NCBI GenBank assembly: GCA_049644265.1 | Contig: JBARRO010000040.1 | Coordinates: forward strand, 1-12,596 | DNA: 12,596 bases | Source: JBARRO01 sp049644265 | GTDB lineage: Bacteria; Bacteroidota; Ignavibacteria; UBA10030 | Direction of reading: 5' to 3' | Shown here: piece by piece, positions 1-7,132 of the stretch | Numbering within the stretch: the first letter of the stretch is position 1 | How the letters are laid out: the number at the start of each line of letters is the position of its first letter | Made by a program: the position numbers and the translations under genes | Notes under the pieces: model-generated | Database searches by the model: none | Seen by the model: only the letters and a program-made list of their open reading frames with translations | What the model was told of the DNA's origin: nothing

Positions 1-700
1 GCACGATATTATAGACCGCGTCGTCCAGCGTATAGGTGAAACTGTCGACCTTGTTCACAAATACGTTGTACGCGACAATTCCTGTGATAGCGGCAATGAG
101 ACCGCCGGCCGTATTGATCAGCGCTTCGGAAATACCGAGCGAGAGCTGCACGGCATCGGGTGCGCCCGTTTGGGCCAGTGCCTGGAAGGACCGGATCATT
201 CCGAGTACCGTTCCGAGCAGGCCGACCATGGTGGACACGGAGGCGATGGTGGAAATGGCGATGAGGTTCTTTTCGAGCAGGGGCATTTCCAGGGCTGTCG
301 CTTCTTCGAACGCACGCTGAATCTCACTCACCATTTTGTCTGACGCCACGGGTTTCTTTTTGCGCTGCAGTTCGAGGTAGCGCTCAAACCCCGCCTGAAG
401 GATCGATGCGAGAGCGCCTTTCTGGGCTTCGCAGAGTGTGATGGCCTGCTGGAACTCTTTCGCTTCCACGGCTTTCTCGACTTCCTTCAAGAACTGCGAA
501 AGGGATCCTTTCCCCTGAATCTTTTTCAGAGAAATCGTCCGTTCGATGACGAACGTAATGACCATGATGGAGAGAGCAATGAGCAGGATGACGAGATAGC
601 CGCCATCCCTGATGAACTGGGGAACAAAAAAGAAGAAGATGACTACTGCGACGGCAAGCGCAGAAACAAGAAGGCCGATAATGAACACCGATTGTCTCAT
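1..700 (-). CDS. MotA/TolQ/ExbB proton channel family protein (3' end cut by window edge)
   Basis: This is an inner-membrane proton channel subunit of the ExbB/TolQ/MotA family. Such proteins normally pair with an ExbD/TolR-type partner and use the proton motive force to energise outer-membrane transport, envelope integrity or motility. I translated the open frame from ATG at 700 leftwards, giving 233 codons with no stop. Two hydrophobic stretches lie near the N-terminus (about residues 5-25 and 33-52). A charged cytoplasmic segment follows, then the family core: a helix containing STMVGLLGTVLGMI, and after it a helix containing ALINTAGGLIAAITGIVAYN. The polar Thr residues in LGTV and NTAGG are typical of the proton path. 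The ATG at 700 is the only plausible start, because the frame meets a TAG at 761-763 with no other ATG, GTG or TTG between; no clear Shine-Dalgarno is seen. Usual family length is about 210-260, so few residues should be missing. An ExbD/TolR gene would be expected beyond the left edge. The sequence does not distinguish ExbB from TolQ. Confidence 0.9.
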   Translation of the reverse strand, partial: MRQSVFIIGLLVSALAVAVVIFFFFVPQFIRDGGYLVILLIALSIMVITFVIERTISLKKIQGKGSLSQFLKEVEKAVEAKEFQQAITLCEAQKGALASILQAGFERYLELQRKKKPVASDKMVSEIQRAFEEATALEMPLLEKNLIAISTIASVSTMVGLLGTVLGMIRSFQALAQTGAPDAVQLSLGISEALINTAGGLIAAITGIVAYNVFVNKVDSFTYTLDDAVYNIV

Positions 701-766
701 CAGCTCAGGTCCGAGGTGAGAAACGTGCGCAGGGAATGGGATTTTGTGACTACAAGCAATCTAAAA

Positions 767-795
767 AGGGTAAGCGAAAATGGAAAAAATTGCAA
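767..795 (-). promoter_or_regulatory. possible promoter for the ExbB/TolQ-type gene
   Basis: Reading the minus strand after the transporter stop, a TTGCAA (790-795) is followed after 17 bp by TACCCT (767-772). This is an acceptable -35/-10 spacing with a good -35 and a mediocre -10. It sits in an AT-rich 113 bp gap about 65 bp before the ExbB-type start. It does not fit the Bacteroidota TAnnTTTG -7 element, so it is only a candidate. I see no hairpin-plus-U-tract terminator in the same gap. Confidence 0.3.
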
Positions 796-813
796 GAATA
801 AAGTGGAAGAAAT

Positions 814-2100
814 TCACAATTTTGTCGGAACTGAGAAATCCGGTGCAGTATTCCCGTGCCCGGATTCCACTCTCTGGAGCAGAACGAGGCCGAGCACGAG
901 AAAAAACCCGACCGAAAGAATAGCGCTCCGCTGGTCGGCAAACGAGGAGATGAGTCCGAACACGAAGGGACCTGCAATGGCAGAAGCTTTGCCGAAAAAC
1001 GAATAGAAACCGAAGAATTCGGTCTTTTTGTCGGCGGGAGTAATCTGGGTCATCAGACTTCTGCTTGATGACTGTGATGAACCGAGCGAGATCCCGGCCA
1101 GGAAGCCGACCACGTAGAACATGGCCTTGTCCTGAACGAAGTATGCGACCACGACGACGACCAGCCAAAGGAGAAGCGAAACGCTGAGCGTCGGCTTGTG
1201 TCCCCAGTGATCGGCGAGAATGCCAAAGACGGCAGATCCAAGAATGGCCGAGGTTTGCACCATCGCAAAGAAGATCACGATCTCACCGATGTCGAGATGG
1301 ATGGTCTCGCGTGCAAAGATGGATGAAAATATAATGATGGTGTTCACGCCGTCGATGTAGATGAAATAGGCAAAAAGGAACCGGGCGACGTTACGGTAGC
1401 GCGGAAAGTCACGGAAGGTATTCCGTACGCGTTGAATTCCGGCCCGCACAAATGCTCCCGTGGCGCTTGGGGCCCGCTGGCGATCGGGCACGAACAGAAA
1501 AATCGGAAGAGCAAACACCAGAAAGAAGCCCGCCGCGAGCAGAAAGCTAAAGCGGACGTTCAGCAGATTCCCTTCGGAAAATCCTCCCGTGTAAAGCGGG
1601 TATGCAACGGCGAGCGTGACAAGCGATCCCGCATATCCCATGGCAAAGCCGTACCCGGATACCCGGCCATACGTACGCTCCGAGGTTATTTCCGGCAGGA
1701 ATGCGTCATAGAAGACGAGACCCGCCTCGAATCCGACATTTGCCAGAATAAGGAGTAGCATGCCAGCGACCACCATGTTCTTCTCCACGAAGAACAGGCT
1801 CGCCGTGGCGAGGATACACAGAACCGTGAATATTGCCAGATACCGTTTCTTTCCTGCACCAAAGTCTGCCGCGGCCCCGAGAATCGGCGAAAGGAGCGCG
1901 ACGATGAGCATCGAGATGCTGAACCCAAGTCCCCAGAGGAAATCTGATTGAGGATGATCTGCTGCAACGATCTCCTTGAAATACAGCGGATATCCGACGG
2001 TGAGGATCAAAACATAGAACGCGGTGTTCGCGAAGTCAAACAGGGTCCAGGAGAAGATCTGGCCGCGCGTGGCTCCTGCCGGTTGGGGTGCGGCGGTCAT
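814..2100 (-). CDS. MFS transporter, UMF1 / Atg22-like family
   Basis: This is a 428-residue multi-pass inner-membrane transporter with about twelve hydrophobic segments. The N-terminal motif SWTLFDFANTAFYVLI (residues 17-32) is characteristic of the UMF1 group of the major facilitator superfamily, related to the yeast vacuolar effluxer Atg22. A motif-A-like loop, GAAADFGAGKKR (75-86), follows the second span, and a second such loop, FGILADHWGHKP, is in the C-terminal half. The bacterial members have no firmly established substrate; export of amino acids or other small solutes is the usual guess from Atg22. The ATG at 2098-2100 overlaps the nusB TGA as ATGA, so translation is probably coupled. 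Sharing a unit with an amino-acid dehydrogenase fits an amino-acid-related role, but that is inference. Length is normal and I see no frameshift. Confidence 0.87.
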   Translation of the reverse strand: MTAAPQPAGATRGQIFSWTLFDFANTAFYVLILTVGYPLYFKEIVAADHPQSDFLWGLGFSISMLIVALLSPILGAAADFGAGKKRYLAIFTVLCILATASLFFVEKNMVVAGMLLLILANVGFEAGLVFYDAFLPEITSERTYGRVSGYGFAMGYAGSLVTLAVAYPLYTGGFSEGNLLNVRFSFLLAAGFFLVFALPIFLFVPDRQRAPSATGAFVRAGIQRVRNTFRDFPRYRNVARFLFAYFIYIDGVNTIIIFSSIFARETIHLDIGEIVIFFAMVQTSAILGSAVFGILADHWGHKPTLSVSLLLWLVVVVVAYFVQDKAMFYVVGFLAGISLGSSQSSSRSLMTQITPADKKTEFFGFYSFFGKASAIAGPFVFGLISSFADQRSAILSVGFFLVLGLVLLQRVESGHGNTAPDFSVPTKL

Positions 2101-2573
2101 GGATTGGTTTTCCGGGTGATGGAACTTTCGACGAGCCCCCGTCCGGATTTTTTGAGGGCTCCCTTTTGTTTGAGGGAATCGAGAACGGAATCAAGAACCC
2201 CGTTGACAAATTTGTCACTCTTCTCGGTACTGTACGCGCGGGCAATTTCGATTGCCTCGTTGATGGAGACTTTTGGAGGGATATCTTCGAAGTAGAGGAG
2301 CTCGCAAATGCTCATGCGAAGGATGATCTTGTCGATCACCGCGAGTCGGTTAAACTCCCAATGCTCGACGCGCTGCTTGATAAGATCGTCGAGCTCATTG
2401 GTCGTTTCTATGACCTTCACGATGAGCTGTTTGGCAAATTCAAGGGAATCCTGCTGTCGCTTGAGATCCGTCAGGATATTCTCCACAATGCTCTCGATGG
2501 GTTCCCGGGAAATCTCGTAGGCGTACAGCGCTTGAAGAACTTTCTCGCGCACGATTCTGCGTTTTTGAGACAT
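2097..2573 (-). CDS. nusB: transcription antitermination factor NusB
   Basis: NusB binds boxA RNA together with NusE (ribosomal protein S10) and helps RNA polymerase read through rRNA operons; it acts in the cytoplasm. The 158-residue product starts with the expected Arg-rich helix (RRIVREKVLQALYAYE, residues 5-20), the boxA-binding region. The mid-protein DKIILRMSICELLYFEDIPPKVSINEAIEIA (given here as family landmarks DKIILR, E-L-L and INEAIEIA) and the late KFVNGVLDSVLD motif are hallmark NusB positions. It is about 20 residues longer than E. coli NusB (139), with a basic, polar C-terminal tail ending in RKTNP. The ATG at 2573 lies 5 bp after the dehydrogenase stop, with no Shine-Dalgarno, so it probably relies on coupling. 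nusB is often beside ribH or other housekeeping genes; its place here between a dehydrogenase and a transporter is less usual. Confidence 0.95.
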   Translation of the reverse strand: MSQKRRIVREKVLQALYAYEISREPIESIVENILTDLKRQQDSLEFAKQLIVKVIETTNELDDLIKQRVEHWEFNRLAVIDKIILRMSICELLYFEDIPPKVSINEAIEIARAYSTEKSDKFVNGVLDSVLDSLKQKGALKKSGRGLVESSITRKTNP

Positions 2574-2578
2574 GGAAA

Positions 2579-3667
2579 TTAGTGGTCGATGATCGAGCTG
2601 CCGGCATGAATCTGTTTGATTCGGCCGATGGATTCGATACGATATTCCGCGAGTTTGTTCGCCGCCACGGATGTCGGGACCTTTTCCTCCCGCGCGATCC
2701 TGAAAATCTGTTGAAGGATCTCGTAGATTCCTTCAGCCTGGTTCAGTGCGCGACCCTCGCTGTACCCTTCAAGTTCGTTCGCCACATTGATAAGCCCGCC
2801 GGCATTGATTGCGTAGTCCGGGGCGTAGAGGATCCCCCGATCGATGAGCATCTGGACGTGTTTCTTTTCGTCCAGCAGCTGGTTGTTTGCCGACCCTGCG
2901 ACGATTTTGCATTTGAGTCGAGGAATGGTCTGGTCGTTGAGAATTCCGCCAAGTGCGCACGGTGCAAAAATATCGACTGCGGACTCGTAAATCTTGTCCG
3001 GTTTGACATAACTTGCTTTGAACTGCTTTGCGGCGGTCCGCGCACGGTCCTCGTTGATATCTGTAATGGTGAGTTTGGCCTCTTCTTTCACCAAATGCTC
3101 GCAGAGCGAGGTCGCCACTTTACCCGCGCCCTGGATCGCGATTTTCTTTCCCTTGAGAGAGTCGGAACCGAACAACTCCCGGACTGTGGCTTTCATTCCG
3201 ACGTAAACACCGAGCCCCGTGACCGGGGAAGGATCGCCGCTGCCTCCGAGGGAGCGGGATATACCTGTAACGTGCTGGGTCTCCATTCGCACCCATTCCA
3301 TGTCCCTGACGTTCGTGTTCACGTCTTCCGCGGTAATGTATCTCCCTCCGAGTGTTTCGACGAATCTCCCGTAGGTCCTGAACAACGCTTCCGATTTTAT
3401 TTTATCCGCCTCGCCGATAATGACGGCCTTGCCGCCGCCGAGATTCAACCCTGCAATCGCGGCCTTGTACGTCATGCCACGGGAAAGCCGCAGCGCGTCG
3501 AGAAGGGCTTCCGCGTCAGAGGCATAGTTCCATATCCGGGTCCCCCCGAGCGCGGGGCCCAGGGAGGTATTGTGCACGGCGATGATCGCCCTGAGGCCGA
3601 CTTTCTTGTCAGAACAAAAGACAATCTGCTCATGGTCATGACGGTCAATGTCATCAAAAATCTTCAT
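2579..3667 (-). CDS. Leu/Phe/Val dehydrogenase (Glu/Leu/Phe/Val dehydrogenase family)
   Basis: This cytoplasmic NAD-dependent enzyme interconverts a branched-chain or aromatic L-amino acid with its 2-keto acid plus ammonia. The 362-residue length matches leucine dehydrogenases (about 364). The N-terminal catalytic domain holds GPALGGTR (37-44), GMTYKAAIAG with Lys68, GLNLGGGKAV with Lys80, and TAEDVNT with Asp115; these coincide with the substrate-binding and catalytic residues of the leucine dehydrogenase family. The dinucleotide-binding motif is GAGKVA (180-185), with the last glycine replaced by alanine as is common in Leu/Phe dehydrogenases. The C-terminal half carries SANNQL and YAINAGGLINVANE. 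The start at 3667 has GGAG six bases upstream. Which substrate is preferred (Leu, Val, Ile or Phe) cannot be settled by eye. It leads a tight unit with nusB and the MFS transporter. Confidence 0.93.
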   Translation of the reverse strand: MKIFDDIDRHDHEQIVFCSDKKVGLRAIIAVHNTSLGPALGGTRIWNYASDAEALLDALRLSRGMTYKAAIAGLNLGGGKAVIIGEADKIKSEALFRTYGRFVETLGGRYITAEDVNTNVRDMEWVRMETQHVTGISRSLGGSGDPSPVTGLGVYVGMKATVRELFGSDSLKGKKIAIQGAGKVATSLCEHLVKEEAKLTITDINEDRARTAAKQFKASYVKPDKIYESAVDIFAPCALGGILNDQTIPRLKCKIVAGSANNQLLDEKKHVQMLIDRGILYAPDYAINAGGLINVANELEGYSEGRALNQAEGIYEILQQIFRIAREEKVPTSVAANKLAEYRIESIGRIKQIHAGSSIIDH

Positions 3668-3843
3668 TCATATCTCCGGGGGATCTCCATTGACGGAAGG
3701 GGGGAACTCATGTAAAGCGCTGTCAAATTAGCTAAAAAAACTTCGGGAGGCAATACGCGAATGTTGACGTGTGGATGACAACATGGCAAAGATCTGTTTC
3801 AGAAGGGAGGAAGAGGGATGGGAGTTGGCGCCGCTCTGCAACG

Positions 3844-3858
3844 CTCTCCGCCGGAGAG
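3844..3858 (-). other. small hairpin just downstream of the cyclase stop
   Basis: A perfect 6-bp inverted repeat, CTCTCC / GGAGAG with a 3-nt loop (arms 3844-3849 and 3853-3858), lies seven bases past the TAA of the cyclase gene. No U-tract follows it on the minus strand, so it is not a standard intrinsic terminator. It could be a weak or factor-assisted 3' end, an mRNA-stabilising structure, or chance. Confidence 0.3.
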
Positions 3859-3864
3859 AACGTC

Positions 3865-6849
3865 TTACTTCGAGGGAGTCGCGGAGTCGATGCTCCTCAC
3901 AATTGCATCCGGGAATTCCGGCTCATGGGAAACAAGGATGAGGTCCAGGTCCAGGATCTTCGAGAAATCGTATCGTTTGTTCACAGCGGAATTGAGCGAG
4001 CTGAGGGAGTTCGGGAATTTCTTCTGGATGGAATACAACCCTGCCTGCCGATAGAGGATGTCCGCCGAGTTTGGATTCAGTTCGACTGCTTTCTTCATCA
4101 TGGCTTCGCCCTCCGGATACTTTCCCAGGCGGCTGTAAAACAGTGCTCCGTAGGAGTAAGCCGTCGCATCGTTTGGGTTGGTCTCCAGAGTCTTCTGAAC
4201 CAATGCCAGTCCGTCGTTCAAATGCTCGTTGGCTTCGGCGATCTTGACGGCATTCTGGTAGATTCTGGCAAGCATGTAATGAAACCGATAATCGTCGGGT
4301 GCCATCTGGAGCAATCCCAATCCGCCCTCGATGGCTTTGTCCAGCTGTCCCTGCTCAACCAATGACGACAACAGGTAATCAGATGTGATCAGCGAATCGC
4401 TGTCCCCCATGGACGTTGCGTCCTGATATGCGGCAACGGCCGAACCGTATTCTTTCCGCATATGGTACACCAGCCCGAGAATGAAATGGGTATCGGGATT
4501 CTTCGGGTCGAGAGAATGGGCGTCCGTGGCGTGCTTGAGGGCGAGGTCGTATTCTCCCGCAACGAGCGCAATCGAAGCGAGTTCGCGGTAACACGCCGGG
4601 TTCCCGGGCTGCAATTCAAGACTCTTCTCGAGGCTCCCTGTGACTTTCTGGTACTGCTGGGTTGCCCGGAAATATTCGCCGAGCACTTCATACGCGCACG
4701 CATTATTCGTATTGGTCCGAAGCGCCCGCTGCGCATAATCGAAGGCATCGCGGAGCGCCTGCTCGTCTGAGCGATGCGACTTCCAGAACTCCATGGAGGC
4801 TTCGGCAAGGTACGCACTGACAGGACCAGATGACGGCTCGTTTTCGAGGAGCGCGAGGAGAATCGTCCGGGCCTGGTTTGCGGACGAAGGGCTCGGCGAC
4901 AAGAGCAGGCGGCGGGCGTTCAGGAATTGCTCATAGGCTTCCGCTCCCAATCCCGGAGCGGGGATCTGCTCAACGGGTGAATCGACCTCGAGGCTTGCGA
5001 GGACATTGTGAACAATCAGGGACCGCACCTTATGAAGTCCATTCAGATCCGTGTCAAATTTCGCCGACCAGACGGTCGTTTCGCCTTCGAGATCCATGAG
5101 CCTCACGGCAATCGAGTACTGTGTGCTGTCGCGTTTCACGGTTCCGGTGACGAGTTCCTGGATCTTGAGCGTGGTGGAGAGATTTTTCAGGTTGACGGAT
5201 CGAGGGTCGATCAGGGACGAGGACGTCCCGGCGATAACGGATACGTTGGAGCATCGGGCGAAGTCTTCTGCGAGCAGGACGGGGAGCATTGCCTGGACAT
5301 CGGAGGCATCTCCGCTTTCCTGCCCTTCGGTGGTGAACTGGATGACCGCCAGGGAAATCGACTTCGGAAAGAGCGTCCGCAGAAGGCTGGGGATCAGAGC
5401 CAGGATGCCGATGGCAACCACCGCTGCGGCAATCCCCATGATGAATCTGCGTTGCTTTCCTTTTCGGTGGATTTCGAACGCATACTGTTTCTTCTTTTTC
5501 TGTTCCTCGAGCTTTTGCTGAAGAACTGCAAGCTGCTTGGTGCGTTGCTCTTCCACGCCTTGTTCGGCCTGGACTTTTTCAAGCTCTATTTTGGCCTGGT
5601 GCGCCTGCTGAATGCTCTCTTCGAGTCGGTGCGCGCCTTCATGATTCGGGTCGAGGAGGAACAGCTCGCGGAGCGATGCAGACGCCTCGGTGAATTGTTC
5701 CTGTTCAAGGAGCTGACGGGTGCGACTGAGAAGTTCCTCGATCTTGCGCTCATCCGCTGTGACGACCTTGTCCTTCTCCTTCTTTTCTGTCGCCGAGCGT
5801 TTAAGGCGATCCTCCTCCTCCATCCTGTAACGCTCCTCCTCAATCTGGAGGAGGATCTGTTGAGCTCCCGTGTGAAGCGGGAGGAACCTGAAGATTTCGT
5901 TGATTTCTCCCTCGGCCGCCTTGAGATCTCTGCGGCTGAGATGGTTCTTCGCGTTGGTGATATGTTCTTGCGCACGCTTCTCGTTCCCTTCCTCATCTTT
6001 CTTCCTCTGAATAGAGGATTGGAATGCGGGATCGATTTTGTAGATCTCATTCAGCTGAGATTCAGCCTCGTCAAATTTCCCTTCGGCGAACAATTTCTCC
6101 GCCTTTGCGTAGATCTCCTCGACCGCCCTTCGCTTCTCCTCGACATGGGCCTGGCCCTTCGATACTCGCTTCTTTGCCTCCTCGACCTGCTTTGCTTCTG
6201 TCGCCTCCTCGGCCTCGGTCTTGGAAACTGCGTCCTCTTTCTTTTTTGACATCGCTTCCTGGGCGGACTTGGAAGGAGTCGAAAGCTCCGGAATCGAGTC
6301 GATCAGAATTTCAAACACCTCAACCGGTTCGGCAATATTTTTCAGCTTCATGCCGCCGATCCCGAACACGCGTACCGGGATCTTGTTCTTCAACTGGTTG
6401 TACACATCCTGAGAAATGCAGATACGGTTCGGCTGCGTGATCGCCTCGATCCTCGAAGCAATGTTCACGCCATCCCCGTAAATATCCTCGCCGCGGATGA
6501 TCACATCCCCCATATGAATGCCGATCCGGATTTCGATTTTGTGGAACTCATCCTTGTCGACATTGAACGACCAGAATCGCTTCTGGGCTTCGATGGCGCA
6601 CTTGACGGCATTGACGGCGCTGGAGAAATCCACCATGAACGAGTCACCGATCGACTTGATGACCTTTCCGCCAAACTTCGCCGACAGCACACGCATGATG
6701 GCGTCATGGGTCTTGAGAAGTTCGAATGCGGCCTCCTCGTTTTCTCCCATTTTCTTGGAGAACCCTTTGATGTCCGTAAACATGATGGCCGCAAGTTTAC
6801 GGGTCGAGCCTTCGTCTTCTGTCTCGAGAGGTTCGATCAACTCAGTCAT
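3865..6849 (-). CDS. class III adenylate cyclase fused to TPR-like, transmembrane, TolB-like and TPR domains
   Basis: This 994-residue membrane signalling protein is predicted to make cAMP. The cyclase homology domain (about 17-183) has every expected catalytic residue. The metal-binding aspartates are Asp26 (FTDIKGFS) and Asp69 (IGDSFM). The adenine-selecting pair is Lys65 and Asp122 (EDIYGDGVN). The transition-state pair is Asn129 and Arg133 (VNIASR). A Lys/Glu/Ala-rich stretch (200-245), three TPR-like helical pairs (246-276, 295-329, 370-407) and a charged coiled coil (408-465) follow. One membrane span is at about 469-490, preceded by KGKQRR, which by the positive-inside rule puts the cyclase in the cytoplasm. 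After it come a TolB/FlgO-like domain (about 497-627, starting SLAVIQF) and several canonical TPRs (about 690-960), predicted to be periplasmic. The ATG at 6849 has AAGGA ten bases upstream. The family with TolB-like and TPR tails is known, but ligands are mostly unknown. Guanylate cyclase activity is less likely given Lys65/Asp122. Confidence 0.92.
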   Translation of the reverse strand: MTELIEPLETEDEGSTRKLAAIMFTDIKGFSKKMGENEEAAFELLKTHDAIMRVLSAKFGGKVIKSIGDSFMVDFSSAVNAVKCAIEAQKRFWSFNVDKDEFHKIEIRIGIHMGDVIIRGEDIYGDGVNIASRIEAITQPNRICISQDVYNQLKNKIPVRVFGIGGMKLKNIAEPVEVFEILIDSIPELSTPSKSAQEAMSKKKEDAVSKTEAEEATEAKQVEEAKKRVSKGQAHVEEKRRAVEEIYAKAEKLFAEGKFDEAESQLNEIYKIDPAFQSSIQRKKDEEGNEKRAQEHITNAKNHLSRRDLKAAEGEINEIFRFLPLHTGAQQILLQIEEERYRMEEEDRLKRSATEKKEKDKVVTADERKIEELLSRTRQLLEQEQFTEASASLRELFLLDPNHEGAHRLEESIQQAHQAKIELEKVQAEQGVEEQRTKQLAVLQQKLEEQKKKKQYAFEIHRKGKQRRFIMGIAAAVVAIGILALIPSLLRTLFPKSISLAVIQFTTEGQESGDASDVQAMLPVLLAEDFARCSNVSVIAGTSSSLIDPRSVNLKNLSTTLKIQELVTGTVKRDSTQYSIAVRLMDLEGETTVWSAKFDTDLNGLHKVRSLIVHNVLASLEVDSPVEQIPAPGLGAEAYEQFLNARRLLLSPSPSSANQARTILLALLENEPSSGPVSAYLAEASMEFWKSHRSDEQALRDAFDYAQRALRTNTNNACAYEVLGEYFRATQQYQKVTGSLEKSLELQPGNPACYRELASIALVAGEYDLALKHATDAHSLDPKNPDTHFILGLVYHMRKEYGSAVAAYQDATSMGDSDSLITSDYLLSSLVEQGQLDKAIEGGLGLLQMAPDDYRFHYMLARIYQNAVKIAEANEHLNDGLALVQKTLETNPNDATAYSYGALFYSRLGKYPEGEAMMKKAVELNPNSADILYRQAGLYSIQKKFPNSLSSLNSAVNKRYDFSKILDLDLILVSHEPEFPDAIVRSIDSATPSK

Positions 6850-6899
6850 GGGTAACGCTTCCTTGTGACTTCGGCAGAATGAACTGTGAATCCGGTGTT

Positions 6900-6921
6900 C
6901 CCGGGGAATGTCGTCCCCGGG
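6900..6921 (-). other. GC-rich hairpin in the cyclase mRNA leader
   Basis: A perfect 8-bp inverted repeat, CCCGGGGA / TCCCCGGG with a 6-nt loop (arms 6900-6907 and 6914-6921), sits about 50 bases before the cyclase start. No U-tract follows on the minus strand, so it is not an intrinsic terminator. Its position in a long leader makes it a candidate for control of mRNA stability or translation. The structure is seen in the sequence; the role is inference. Confidence 0.4.
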
Positions 6922-7074
6922 GATTCGGGGGAGCGAGCGATGCAGTGTGTAAACGATTCCTGTGTGTCGAGAGCGGCGAAAGCCTGCGCCCCGACTGCAA
7001 TTCCTGATGGATTCGCATCAAACGAGTGCACGGTTACCGCTGCTTCTCAACGAGCTACACCTGATTTAGACAAA

Positions 7075-7105
7075 CAAAGATATTTATGGATGGGGAGAAT
7101 GTCAA
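7075..7105 (-). promoter_or_regulatory. promoter for the cyclase gene, fitting both sigma-70 and Bacteroidota consensus
   Basis: On the minus strand, TTGACA (7100-7105) is followed by exactly 17 bp and then TATCTT (7077-7082). The same -10 region reads TATCTTTG (7075-7082), which matches the Bacteroidota -7 consensus TAnnTTTG. The -35 hexamer begins 27 bp past the glgP stop codon. The predicted start of transcription is near 7068, leaving a leader of about 220 nt before the cyclase ATG. No terminator separates glgP from this site, so some read-through from glgP is also possible. The 283 bp gap (6850-7132) holds this promoter, the leader hairpin and a 61-codon GTG-initiated reading frame discussed in the findings. 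Confidence 0.7.
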
Positions 7106-7132
7106 TACGATGGGAGAGAGCTATGACGGGGG

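Noticed and set aside
2582..3715. A 377-codon open frame on the plus strand, fully antisense to the Leu/Phe/Val dehydrogenase
   Set aside because: The minus-strand frame encodes a complete enzyme with all active-site residues. The plus-strand product has no recognisable motif and is explained by the GC-rich codon pattern of the opposite strand.
3715..3730. A perfect TTGACA on the minus strand about 55 bp before the dehydrogenase start, as a possible -35
   Set aside because: The position 17 bp downstream reads CCCCCT, and no TAnnTTTG or TATAAT-like element is at a usable spacing. I could not name a convincing promoter for this unit.
5008..6249. A 413-codon plus-strand open frame, rich in Leu and Phe, antisense to the cyclase
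   Set aside because: It mirrors the Glu/Lys-rich coiled-coil codons of the real gene (GAG/AAG read as CTC/CTT). It has no family resemblance and no start signal.
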